This document shows, in pieces, positions 37,301-44,751 of a DNA stretch of 64,000 bases (position 1 is the first letter of the stretch; every line of letters begins with the position of its first letter). The stretch is taken from assembly GCF_039533965.1 (NCBI RefSeq), contig NZ_BAAAUN010000001.1:1-64000 (forward strand), in the 5' to 3' direction. Below the pieces are notes generated by a model. The model worked only from the letters and a program-made list of their open reading frames with translations. It had not been told where the DNA came from and made no database searches. The position numbers were made by a program, and so were the translations under genes. This stretch comes from Microbacterium luteolum. GTDB taxonomy: Bacteria > Actinomycetota > Actinomycetes > Actinomycetales > Microbacteriaceae.

Positions 37301-37801
37301 CTGGGCGGCGGTGATCGCGCCGGAGAGGCGGTGATAGCCCTCCATCCCGCGCGCGAGGACCAGCAGATGCTCACCAGCGGGATCGGGGCTGCCCCGCTGC
37401 GGAGCGGGGAGATCGAGGGACAGCTCGGCGCCGTACACCGTCTGCAGCGGCGACTTCATGAGCTCGGCCTGGTCGGCGAACCGTGCGGCGCCGTAGAAGC
37501 CGTCGTGGTCGGTGAGGGCGAGGGCCGTGAGCCCGAGGCGCTCGGCCTCGGCGAGGAGATCCTCCGGGGCGGAGGCGCCGTCGAGGAACGAGTACGAGGA
37601 GTGCACGTGCAGCTCGGCGTAGGGCACCGCATCGGCCGGCCGGGATATGCCGGTGAGCGGTGTGCGCTGCCGTCGTCGGCTCACCGGTCCGGGGTCGGGT
37701 CGTGTGGCGGGCGGCTCGACCCCCTGCCGCGGGGCCGGCTCCTCTCCGCTGAGGGTGCGCTCGAGCTCGCTCCAGGTCTGCGGGGGATTGTGCCAGCCCA
37801 T
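34343..37801 (-). CDS. dnaE2: Error-prone DNA polymerase DnaE2
   Basis: 1152 aa. A PHP domain (YAELHVHSSYSFLDGASAPE, LALTDHDGFYGAARF) is followed by the C-family polymerase core (CQGRGSAAASAVCYLLGITA, EEPDIDVDFDSRRREEIIQW) and an OB-fold near the C terminus (EVAGLVTHRQRPATASGITF). It is the translesion polymerase that makes damage-induced mutations with ImuA and ImuB. The start overlaps the imuB stop (ATGA). The mutasome is under the SOS box at 40144-40159. Confidence 0.95.
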   Translation of the reverse strand: MGWHNPPQTWSELERTLSGEEPAPRQGVEPPATRPDPGPVSRRRQRTPLTGISRPADAVPYAELHVHSSYSFLDGASAPEDLLAEAERLGLTALALTDHDGFYGAARFADQAELMKSPLQTVYGAELSLDLPAPQRGSPDPAGEHLLVLARGMEGYHRLSGAITAAQLRGGEKGRPVYDIDELAASAGGQWTILTGCRKGAVRRGLEVGDAATPLRSLVDLFGADHVAVELFDHGDPQDTRRNDALAELARRMRLPVVATNNVHYAGPAQAPLAEAVAAVRAVRSMDELDGWLPAHGGAHLRSGAEMSARFQRYPGAISYGLELAAASAFPLRLARPALPKQKVPEGHTPMSWLRHLVWEAVPSKYPRLKDEEHRRIERELDVIEEKDFPGYFLIVHGIVAEARRRGILCQGRGSAAASAVCYLLGITAVDPILYGLPFERFLATTRTEEPDIDVDFDSRRREEIIQWVYGEYGRERAAQVANVIQYRPKNAVRDMARALGHSPGQQDAWSRQVDGWGTGLEPSEGHDIPENVLAYAGELLKAPRHLGIHSGGMVLTARPVGEVVPVEHARMENRTVIQWDKDDAAFMGLVKFDLLGLGMLAALQHCFDMILEATGERWTLETLPKEEPAVYDMLCRADSIGVFQVESRAQIGLLPRLQPRSFYDLTIQIALIRPGPIQGGAVHPFVRRKMAKDRLDEENRERIARGEEPVDFPIPYPHSDLEPILKRTLGIPIFQEQLIQMATAVGDCTADEADLLRRAMGSKRGLEKIERVREKLYAGMARRGLDLDASDRIYAQIQAFSNFGFAESHSLSFALLVYASSWLKLHYPAAFLAGLLRSQPMGFYSGATLTADARRHGVEVRRPDLHASGATETLEPLAEPTGRPTGRDDCLDTPQPPTLRFDRDAPDESASHRRDGGHAVRLGLSGIRGIGVPLAEKIVAEREANGLYRDLHDLVRRTDATAAQLEALATAGAFACLGLERREAIWLAGAAADDRSRFLPGTSVAVQPPLFADQTSYERLSADLWATGVSTDDHPMAHFRGALRDRGVLTAADLRAHESGRRIEVAGLVTHRQRPATASGITFMNLEDESGLVNVVCSTGVWNRYRRVARDSPALIIRGILERSEEGVVNVLADAFEDLRTGLTHRSRDFR

Positions 37802-39339
37802 CAGCGATACCTCCCCTCGACCCACCAGCGCTCGCCGGTGCGGAAGACGAGCCAGGCGTGGTCGTGATCGTCGACGATCTGGAGCCGGTGCCCTCGTCTG
37901 CCTCCATCGGATGTCCAGCGGCGCTCGTGCACGGGCCAGGGGCCGGCCCAGGCCTGCACGGCGACGCCGTCGATGCGGGCGGGCTCCTGGGAGAGAGCGC
38001 CCCGGTCGTCGACGCTGATCGCGGCGCCGTCGGCGGCGAGCACCCCGATGGGGCGCGGCGGCAGGAAGACCTCGGCGGGGAGCGGGTCGGGCAGGCTTCC
38101 GGGCCACGGGGAGCCGGGATCGCGAGGGGCGACGGCGCGCTCGCCCCACGGGGTGAGCACCTGACGATCGGCGAGCCAGCGGCCTCCGGCGAGCGCGGCG
38201 GTGACCACGCCCTGATGCCCCAGCATGGTCTGCACGCGGGAGACCGCGTGATGCAGCCGCTCATCGGTGCCGGAGCCGAAGAGTCCGGGCTGATGGTGGG
38301 CGGCGTCGTCGACGGCGACCGGGACGATGCGCACCGCCAGGATGCCGCCGAACGCCCGCGCCTCGTCGACGGGCTCCTTCGCCGACTGCGCGGCCAGCGC
38401 CTCCAGCTGCCAGCGCACGCGGTCGACCAGGTCGGAGGCGTCGAAGCAGGTCGGATGCAGCCACGTGCGGGAGAAGACCGTCCCGTTGTCGTCCGTCATG
38501 TCGATCCGCACCTCGGTGCAGACGACCGAGGCGTCTCCGAGGGCGAGGAGCACGGCATCCGCCGTCTGCCGCACGGCGAAGGCCACCTGATCCGTTCCGC
38601 CCAGCGGGGACTCGAACTCGATGCTCCGCACCAGCTCGGGGTCGGGAGGGCGAGGCGTCAGCGGCCGGGAATCGGCGCCGGCGGCGAGCGCATGCAGGCG
38701 CGCGCCGTGCTCGCCGAAGCGGTCGCGCACATCGAGCGGGGCGAGCGCGGTGAACTCGCCGAGAGTGCGCACGCCGAGGCGGACGAGGAGGCCGGCGATC
38801 TGCTCGTCCCGCAGCACCTGCACGGGGTAGGGCGCGAGGAACTCCTGCGACCGCCCCGGCGGGACGACGGTGCAGGCGTCGCGGCCCCGTGCGGCGATCT
38901 CGGCGGTGAAGGGACCGTCGGCGACGCCGATGCGCACCTCGGGCAGACCCGCTTCCGCGAGCACGGCGGCGAGGGCTCCGGCCGCTTCGGCCTCTCCGCC
39001 GTGATAGCGGGAGATGCCCCTGGCGCGGAGGATCGCGAGGCCAGGACGCAGCAGGGCGACGCCCGGCGCATGCTTCTCGATGAGCTGCAGCACCGGGAGG
39101 AAGGCGCGCTCGTCCCGCGCCGGGTCGTGCGGAAGCACCCGCAGCGAGGAGAGATGCCCCTGCGCGACGCGGCGGCGCTGACCGGTGCGCACGCCGTGCT
39201 CCCTGGCCGAGGCCGTGCAGGCGACGATCGTGTTCGCCTGCACCAGCGCGGTGGGCGGATGGGGAGGCGGACCGCCCAGAGCGGCGCGCAGCGGCCAGTC
39301 CGGGAACCACAGCACGAGGACGCGGAGCGGGGTGTTCAT
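37801..39339 (-). CDS. imuB: Y-family polymerase-like protein ImuB
   Basis: 512 aa. The Y-family fold is visible (VLVLWFPDWPLRAALGGPPP, and LLVRLGVRTLGEFTALAPLD with the helix-hairpin-helix region). ImuB proteins are known to lack the catalytic acidic residues and to act as an adaptor that links DnaE2 to the beta clamp. A PGLFGSG motif (QPGLFGSG) is in the C-terminal part, where clamp-binding motifs occur in relatives. It overlaps both imuA and dnaE2. Confidence 0.9.
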   Translation of the reverse strand: MNTPLRVLVLWFPDWPLRAALGGPPPHPPTALVQANTIVACTASAREHGVRTGQRRRVAQGHLSSLRVLPHDPARDERAFLPVLQLIEKHAPGVALLRPGLAILRARGISRYHGGEAEAAGALAAVLAEAGLPEVRIGVADGPFTAEIAARGRDACTVVPPGRSQEFLAPYPVQVLRDEQIAGLLVRLGVRTLGEFTALAPLDVRDRFGEHGARLHALAAGADSRPLTPRPPDPELVRSIEFESPLGGTDQVAFAVRQTADAVLLALGDASVVCTEVRIDMTDDNGTVFSRTWLHPTCFDASDLVDRVRWQLEALAAQSAKEPVDEARAFGGILAVRIVPVAVDDAAHHQPGLFGSGTDERLHHAVSRVQTMLGHQGVVTAALAGGRWLADRQVLTPWGERAVAPRDPGSPWPGSLPDPLPAEVFLPPRPIGVLAADGAAISVDDRGALSQEPARIDGVAVQAWAGPWPVHERRWTSDGGRRGHRLQIVDDHDHAWLVFRTGERWWVEGRYR

Positions 39340-40133
39340 CCGGCCTCCGCCCAGTGCAGGAGCTCGGTCGGAGCCGTGTCGTCGACCGCGGATCTGCCGG
39401 AGGCCGTCTCGGCGGCGAGCGACGGCAGCGCGGTGAGCTCTGCCGCGGCCGCCTCGACGGCACCATGTCCGTCGGGCAGCTGCACGCGCACGCTCGAGGG
39501 TCGGGGACTGTGCCGGGTCGTGGCCGTCACCGTCACGGTGCAGTCGGAGAGCAGCCCCCAACCCGCACCGAGACCGTGCCAGTGCGGGTCGTGGAGGCGG
39601 ATCGACCCCTCGCTCTGCGGCCATCGCTCCACGGCGGGGGATTCCGTGACCAGGAGTGTGCATCCGCGATCACGGAGCCGTGCGCTGAGGCGCGAGACGT
39701 CGGCGTCTCGTGCCCGCGACTGCGGGTTCACCACGATCAGGGGGACGACCTCGGCCAGTGCGGAGGTCGCCGCGAGCCAGCGCTCGCCGGGTTCGGGGAC
39801 CAGGATCAACCGGGTCAGGTCGATGCCGAAGGCGGCGGCGGCCTCGACGCCGAGTGTCGGCATGCCGACCACCGCGCACCAGTGCCCCTTCCTGGAGGCT
39901 GCACTGAGCAGGGCGAGCACGAGGCTCGGTGAGGGGGAGACGCTGTAGGCGGTGCCGGTCTGCAGCCCCTCTTCCGGCAGCAGGGCGGCGAGCGAGGGGT
40001 CGAGCGGGAGCAGCGCGTGCTCGCTGCGCCGCCGCTGCATCCTGCTGATCTCGCGGCGCAGTCGCAGCACCTCTCCGGCGCGAGAATCGCTGGTCGGAGA
40101 GAGCGCGGTCACCGCATCGAGCCCGATCCCCAT
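39336..40133 (-). CDS. imuA: ImuA-like protein of the SOS mutasome
   Basis: 265 aa, distantly RecA-like. The predicted P-loop region is degenerate (SPSPSLVLALLSAASRKGHW), as in actinobacterial ImuA'. Later strands are TRLILVPEPGERWLAATSAL and VVPLIVVNPQSRARDADVSR. With ImuB and DnaE2 it supports translesion synthesis. The ATG at 40133 is first after the SOS box. It is the first gene of the leftward operon imuA-imuB-dnaE2. Confidence 0.88.
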   Translation of the reverse strand: MGIGLDAVTALSPTSDSRAGEVLRLRREISRMQRRRSEHALLPLDPSLAALLPEEGLQTGTAYSVSPSPSLVLALLSAASRKGHWCAVVGMPTLGVEAAAAFGIDLTRLILVPEPGERWLAATSALAEVVPLIVVNPQSRARDADVSRLSARLRDRGCTLLVTESPAVERWPQSEGSIRLHDPHWHGLGAGWGLLSDCTVTVTATTRHSPRPSSVRVQLPDGHGAVEAAAAELTALPSLAAETASGRSAVDDTAPTELLHWAEAG

Positions 40134-40143
40134 GCATCCATCC

Positions 40144-40159
40144 TCGAAGATATGTACGA
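40144..40159 (-). promoter_or_regulatory. LexA (SOS) box of the imuA-imuB-dnaE2 operon
   Basis: TCGAAGATATGTACGA on the plus strand matches TCGAACATATGTTCGA at 14 of 16 positions, ten bases upstream of the imuA start. A second partial match (GTTCGTAC) occurs near 40187-40194. Confidence 0.85.
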
Positions 40160-40265
40160 ATAAAGCAAGTGGCACTGATGACGCTAGTTCGTACATCGGA
40201 CATCCGGAATCGATCGCGGTGCGACGGTTATCCACACCCCGTCGGCACGGCATCCGCCGATCTCC

Positions 40266-40271
40266 TACCCT
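40266..40271 (+). promoter_or_regulatory. -10 element (TACCCT), leaderless start
   Basis: TACCCT is followed by six bases and the ATG at 40278. Confidence 0.5.
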
Positions 40272-40277
40272 GCCGGG

Positions 40278-40748
40278 ATGGACCCTCGGCTCGCGCTCGT
40301 CGCCCTCGTGCACGGCGCGCTGCTGGGCATCGGCGGATGGCTGACCGTGATCGACATCCGCACGCATCGGCTGCCGAATCGGATCGTGCTGCCGACCCTC
40401 GCGTCGCTGATCCTCCTCGTCGTGATCGACGCCGTGGTCTCGGCGCAGAGCGCTCCGATGATCCGCGCTCTCCTCGGTCTGCTCGTCCTCGCCGGGTTCT
40501 ACGCCCTGCTGCGGTTGATCAGCCGCTCGGGGATGGGCGGAGGCGACGTCAAGCTCGCCGCGGTCATCGGACTCGTCCTGGGATGGCACGGCTGGCAGCA
40601 GCTCGCGATCGGCGCGGCCTCCGCCTTCGTGCTGGGCTCCCTCTTCGCCCTCGCCCTGATGCTCTTGCGCCGGGCGGACGGCGCCACCCGCATCGCGTTC
40701 GGACCGTGGATGATCGCGGGCGCGCTCCTCGGCATCCTCGTCGGATGA
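40278..40748 (+). CDS. A24-family prepilin peptidase, short form
   Basis: 156 aa, about five membrane helices. The aspartic protease residues are in IDIRTHRLPNRIV and GMGGGDVKLAAVIGLVLGWH, which is the GxGD motif. The N-terminal methylase domain of PilD is missing, so it resembles TadV/CpaA-type peptidases that process Flp pilins. No pilin or Tad gene lies nearby in this window, so its substrate is elsewhere. Confidence 0.88.
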   Translation: MDPRLALVALVHGALLGIGGWLTVIDIRTHRLPNRIVLPTLASLILLVVIDAVVSAQSAPMIRALLGLLVLAGFYALLRLISRSGMGGGDVKLAAVIGLVLGWHGWQQLAIGAASAFVLGSLFALALMLLRRADGATRIAFGPWMIAGALLGILVG

Positions 40749-40754
40749 AGGGTC

Positions 40755-40760
40755 TACTCT
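40755..40760 (+). promoter_or_regulatory. -10 element (TACTCT), leaderless start
   Basis: TACTCT is followed by six bases and the ATG at 40767. Confidence 0.5.
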
Positions 40761-40766
40761 GAGGTC

Positions 40767-40982
40767 ATGGCACTCGCACGACTTCACGGCGGCCCGCTCG
40801 ACGGGCAGATCATCCCCCTCGGCGACGCGGACGACAAGCTGATCGTCCCCTACAGCGAGACGCAGGTGGTGTACAACCGCCGCGGCGAGCCGCAGAACAC
40901 GGGACCCGAGGACGGTCCCACCGAGATCGACTACTGGTTCGACGAAGCCCTCGAGGATCTCACCCTCAACGATGACGACTGA
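40767..40982 (+). CDS. Small acidic conserved hypothetical protein
   Basis: 71 aa (MALARLHGGPLDGQIIPLGD...). A Gly-Pro-Leu-Asp-Gly turn precedes alternating strands, and the C-terminal 25 residues are acidic. It looks like a single small beta-rich domain. Its end overlaps the CYTH gene by 11 bases, so they are co-translated. Function unknown. Confidence 0.75.
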   Translation: MALARLHGGPLDGQIIPLGDADDKLIVPYSETQVVYNRRGEPQNTGPEDGPTEIDYWFDEALEDLTLNDDD

Positions 40983-41589
40983 GCCGTCTCGCACGGTCGA
41001 GGTCGAGCGAAAGTACGACGTCGACATCGACACGCCGCTGCCCGGCTGGGAGGACATCCCCGGCGTCGACGCCGTCACGGCGGGTGAGGAGCGGGCGCTG
41101 GACGCCCGGTACTTCGACACCGCAGACGGCGCCCTCGCGCGCTCCGGAGTCGCACTCCGCCGCCGCACCGGCGGCCCGGACGAGGGCTGGCACGTGAAGG
41201 GGCCGAGGCAGGGCGACGGACGACTCGAGCTCGGCTGGCCGCTCGGAGAGGGCGACGGGCTTCCCGACGCCGTCGCCGCGACCGTCTCGGCCTGGACCAC
41301 CGAGCCCCTCGCACCGCTCGCCCGGATCGAGAACGACCGCACCGCGTATCTGCTCACCGGCCCCGACGGGGTCGTGGCGGAGTTCGTCGACGATCGGGTC
41401 CGCGCCACCGACCTCCGCGGAGGAGTGCAGCGCGAATGGCGGGAGTGGGAGATGGAGCTCGGACCCGCAGCCCCGACCGACGTGGCCGGACGAGAGGCGT
41501 TCTTCGCCGCCGTCGAGCGGGCAGTGCGCGCCGCCGGAGGCCGTCATTCCGCATCCGGATCCAAGCTCGCCCGCGCGCTGGGGTTCTAG
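40972..41589 (+). CDS. CYTH-domain protein
   Basis: 205 aa. The EVERKYDVD motif (ExExK) marks the CYTH triphosphate tunnel fold. Further conserved basic and acidic pairs are LRRRTGGPDEGWHVKGP and EWEMELG. Members are inorganic triphosphatases, thiamine triphosphatases or adenylyl cyclases. With no CHAD domain or second conserved gene, triphosphatase activity is the default guess. Confidence 0.88.
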   Translation: MTTEPSRTVEVERKYDVDIDTPLPGWEDIPGVDAVTAGEERALDARYFDTADGALARSGVALRRRTGGPDEGWHVKGPRQGDGRLELGWPLGEGDGLPDAVAATVSAWTTEPLAPLARIENDRTAYLLTGPDGVVAEFVDDRVRATDLRGGVQREWREWEMELGPAAPTDVAGREAFFAAVERAVRAAGGRHSASGSKLARALGF

Positions 41590-41652
41590 CCCGATGTCGT
41601 TGCCGTACGCAACCCCTTCCCGGGCGAGCTCGGCGCGTGCTTGAGTGACAAC

Positions 41653-42813
41653 ATGAGCCGACCGCCTGTGCTTCGATCGCTGCAGACGATCGTCCCCGAC
41701 ACCGTCCTCCACCAGGACGAGGTGCGCGACGTCTTCGCCGCGCAGCCCGATCTCGGGCGACTGGCGCAGCGGATCGTGTCGACCTCGTTCAACGTGTCGG
41801 GCATCGACACCCGCCACACCGTGATCGACGAGCTGTCGCTCGACTCCGACGTGGCGGATCCGGTCTTCTTCGACCGCCGGTCGGGAGCGCTCCTCGCGCC
41901 GGGGACGAAGGCGCGCAACGAGGTCTACACGCGCGAGGCGGCACGGCTCTTCGTCGACGTCGCCCGTCATGCGCTCGACGCCGACCCCGACCTCGAGGCC
42001 GCCGATGTGACGCATGTCATCACCGTCTCCTGCACCGGGTTCCACGCCCCCGGCCCGGAGTACGAGATCGTGCGGGCGCTCGGTCTGTCCGACAGCGTGC
42101 AGCGCTACCACCTCGGCTTCATGGGCTGCTACGCGTCGATGCCGGCGCTCCGTGCCGCGAGTCAGTTCTGCCTCGCGGACGAGAACGCCGTCGTCCTGGT
42201 GGTCAGCGTCGAGCTGTGCACCCTGCATCTGCGGTCCTCCGAGGACCCGGACACGATCGTCGCGTCCTCGTTGTTCGCCGACGGCGCGGCGGCGGGGATC
42301 GTGACGGCGCGGGATCTCCCGTCGGCGGTCACCGGCCTGCGCCTGGACCGCTTCCACACCGCGATCGCGCCGGAGGGCGAGAAGGCGATGGCCTGGACGA
42401 TCGGCGACACCGGGTTCGAGATGATCCTGGCCACGACCGTGCCGCAGATCATCGGCGAGACGATCATCGGCGCGCTGCGTCCGCTGTACGCGCCGGAGGA
42501 TGACCTGGTCGCCGCGTTCGACGACGATGCGGTCGGCCGGGAGGTCGCGCACTGGGCGATCCATCCGGGCGGGCGCAGCATCCTGGATCGCGTCCAGGAG
42601 AAGCTGCACCTCAGCGACGCGCAGCTGCACCCCGCCAGGGAGGTCCTGCGGAAGAACGGCAACATGTCCAGCGCGACCGTGCTGTTCGTGCTCAAGCGCA
42701 TCCTCGAGGAGGAGGGCGCCCAGGCCGGCGATCGCGTCTCGGCGATGGCGTTCGGGCCGGGGCTGACGGCCGAGAGCGCCCTGATGACCGTCACGGCCTC
42801 CGCGGACTCATGA
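41653..42813 (+). CDS. Type III polyketide synthase
   Basis: 386 aa, chalcone/stilbene synthase fold. The catalytic triad is Cys159 (GFMGCYASMPALRAA), His304 (WAIHPGGRSILD) and Asn337 (RKNGNMSSATVLFVL). It condenses malonyl-CoA units on an acyl-CoA starter. The company of a methyltransferase and an FAD hydroxylase recalls the srsABC phenolic-lipid operon of Streptomyces griseus, so alkylresorcinols or alkylquinones are likely products. An in-frame TTG start four codons upstream (41641) is an alternative. Confidence 0.92.
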   Translation: MSRPPVLRSLQTIVPDTVLHQDEVRDVFAAQPDLGRLAQRIVSTSFNVSGIDTRHTVIDELSLDSDVADPVFFDRRSGALLAPGTKARNEVYTREAARLFVDVARHALDADPDLEAADVTHVITVSCTGFHAPGPEYEIVRALGLSDSVQRYHLGFMGCYASMPALRAASQFCLADENAVVLVVSVELCTLHLRSSEDPDTIVASSLFADGAAAGIVTARDLPSAVTGLRLDRFHTAIAPEGEKAMAWTIGDTGFEMILATTVPQIIGETIIGALRPLYAPEDDLVAAFDDDAVGREVAHWAIHPGGRSILDRVQEKLHLSDAQLHPAREVLRKNGNMSSATVLFVLKRILEEEGAQAGDRVSAMAFGPGLTAESALMTVTASADS

Positions 42814-43532
42814 GCTCGGGACTCTCGGCTCGAGACGTCGGCATCCGGGAGCTGATGGACGATCCGCGGGCGGACGAGCGGATGCTGGCGCGCACCTACG
42901 GGCGATTCGGCTTCGTGAACGCCGTGGTCTCGCGCCCCGGTCTGCTCTATCGCCGTGACATCCGTCCGAGGGCCGTCGGTGCGCCGTTGCGGATCCTCGA
43001 CATCGGCGCCGGTGGCGGCGACCTGTGCCGGTTCCTCGCCGGACGGCTGCGCCGCGACGGGCTCGAGGCGGAGATCACGGCTCTCGACACGGATGAGCGC
43101 GCCATCCGGTGGGCTTCCGCGCACGATCGCGGTGCGGGGGTGCGCTACCGAAGGGCGCTGTCGACCGAGCTCGTCGACGCGGGGGAGACGTTCGACGTCG
43201 TGCTCTCCAACCATGTGCTGCACCATCTCGACGATGCGGAGCTGCAGACCGTGCTCGAGGACTCCCGGCGGCTTCTCGCCCCCGGTGGGCTGGCCGCGCA
43301 TCACGACATCGCCCGCGGCCGCACCGCCTATGCGCTCTTCGCGGCGGCCACCTGGCCGCTCTCCCGGAACCTCCTGGCCGACTCCTTCATCCGCGTGGAC
43401 GGGCTCCTCAGCATCCGCCGGTCCCACACGGTCGCGGAGCTCCGGGCGATCGTCCCGCGGGGCTGGCGGGTCCGCGGGGGTGTGCCGTCCCGACTGGAGG
43501 TGCGGTGGGAGGACGACCGTGCCCGACCATGA
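42810..43532 (+). CDS. Class I SAM-dependent methyltransferase
   Basis: 240 aa. Motif I is RILDIGAGGGDLCRFLAG; later motifs are EITALDTDERAIRWASAH and FDVVLSNHVLHHLDDAELQT. It is translationally coupled on both sides (ATGA before, 14-base overlap after) with the polyketide synthase and the FAD enzyme, so it probably methylates the polyketide product. The S. griseus analogue SrsB is of a different methyltransferase fold. Confidence 0.88.
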   Translation: MSSGLSARDVGIRELMDDPRADERMLARTYGRFGFVNAVVSRPGLLYRRDIRPRAVGAPLRILDIGAGGGDLCRFLAGRLRRDGLEAEITALDTDERAIRWASAHDRGAGVRYRRALSTELVDAGETFDVVLSNHVLHHLDDAELQTVLEDSRRLLAPGGLAAHHDIARGRTAYALFAAATWPLSRNLLADSFIRVDGLLSIRRSHTVAELRAIVPRGWRVRGGVPSRLEVRWEDDRARP

Positions 43533-44640
43533 CGTGCTCATCGTCGGCGCGGGCCCGGTGGGTCTGCTGCTGGCGTGCCTGCTGACGCAGGACGGACTGC
43601 GGGTGGTCGTCTGCGAGCGTCGCGCGGATGCCGACACGCGCACCCGTGCGATCGGCATCCATCGGCCGGGGCTCGACGCGCTGGAGGCTGCCGGTCTCGG
43701 CGCCGAGGTCCGGGCCGAGGCGCTGCGCCTCGACGGGGGAGAGGTGCGCAGCCGTCGGCGGACCCTGGCGTCGCTCGCCTTCCCGCCCGAGCGGCCCGTT
43801 CTGATCCTCCCGCAGCCGCGTACCGACGCGCTGCTGAGAGCACGACTGCGGGCGCTCGCGCCGGATGCGCTGCGCTCCGGATGGGCCGTACGCGCGGTCG
43901 ATCCGGCGGGGGAGGTCGTGCGCGTCGCGGTCGATGCCCCGGACGGGGCCCGCGAGCTGACCGCCCGCTGCGTCGTGGTGGCCGACGGAGTGCGGAGCCG
44001 CGTGCGCGAGGGTCTCGGACTCGGGTGGAGCCGTCGGAGCGGGCGCGCGACCTACGCGATGGTCGACGTCGCCGATGCGGAGACGGATGCCCGCGCCGTG
44101 CTGCACTGCGAGCCGTCTGGCCTCGTCGAATCCTTCCCGCTGCCGGGGGGAGGGCGCCGGTGGGTGGCGCGCCAGGGAGCAGGGGAGCAGCTCGGCACCC
44201 CGGACGCCTTCCGCAGCGCGGTCGAGGCCCGGACCGGCATCCGCTTGGAACTCGCGGATGACGCACGGCCGACCGTCTTCGAAGCCGCGCAGCATGTCGC
44301 TCGGCGCACCTCGCAGGGACGCGTGGTCCTCCTCGGCGACGCGGCGCACGAGATCAGTCCGATCGGCGGTCAGGGGATGAATCTGGGCTGGACGGATGCC
44401 GTGCGGTTGGCGCGGGAGCTCGCGCGATCGCTGCCCGGGCGGATGCCGGACCTCACGGGGTACGACCGCGACCTGCGTCGAGGGACGCGCATCGTCCAGC
44501 GCCGGTCCGCCTTCTATATGTCGATGGGAGCTCCGGCGCCGATCGGTGTCGCGGTTCCGCGGGAGCTCGTCATCCGGACGATGGGGACACGGCCGCTGCG
44601 CCGGTGGTCCGCCGGGCTCATCACGATGCGGGGTCTCTGA
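43519..44640 (+). CDS. FAD-dependent aromatic monooxygenase
   Basis: 373 aa. The FAD motif is DVLIVGAGPVGLLLACLLTQ. The second Rossmann motif is VVLLGDAAHEISPIGGQGMN (GD), with CVVVADGVRSRVREGLGL before it. It belongs to the PHBH-type single-component hydroxylases (class A). The probable job is hydroxylation of the methylated polyketide ring to a quinol. Its GTG start lies 14 bases inside the methyltransferase gene. Confidence 0.88.
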   Translation: MPDHDVLIVGAGPVGLLLACLLTQDGLRVVVCERRADADTRTRAIGIHRPGLDALEAAGLGAEVRAEALRLDGGEVRSRRRTLASLAFPPERPVLILPQPRTDALLRARLRALAPDALRSGWAVRAVDPAGEVVRVAVDAPDGARELTARCVVVADGVRSRVREGLGLGWSRRSGRATYAMVDVADAETDARAVLHCEPSGLVESFPLPGGGRRWVARQGAGEQLGTPDAFRSAVEARTGIRLELADDARPTVFEAAQHVARRTSQGRVVLLGDAAHEISPIGGQGMNLGWTDAVRLARELARSLPGRMPDLTGYDRDLRRGTRIVQRRSAFYMSMGAPAPIGVAVPRELVIRTMGTRPLRRWSAGLITMRGL

Positions 44641-44653
44641 CGTACGACCTCTG

Positions 44654-44702
44654 ACGCACGAAGGCCCCGGCACCCTCGAGAGGGACCGGGGCCTTCGTGC
44701 GT
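44654..44702. terminator. 17-bp perfect-stem hairpin between convergent operons
   Basis: Arms 44654-44670 and 44686-44702 are exact complements with a 15-base spacer whose CCCTC/GAGGG also pair. It lies between the FAD monooxygenase and lpdA, so it may terminate from both sides. Confidence 0.8.
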
Positions 44703-44714
44703 TGCGTCAGGGTT

Positions 44715-44738
44715 TCGACTCGCTTCGCTCGCTCAACC
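44715..44738. repeat. Candidate dispersed repeat
   Basis: TCGACTCGCTTCGCTCGCTC is self-similar (CGCTTCGCTCGCT) and resembles short intergenic repeats common in Microbacteriaceae. Only one copy is in this window. Confidence 0.35.
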
Positions 44739-44751
44739 TTGACGCTTCGCG

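Noticed and set aside
41641..41652. TTG 41641 as the type III polyketide synthase start
   Set aside because: Possible, but ATG 41653 is the stronger start codon and the four extra residues add nothing to the domain.
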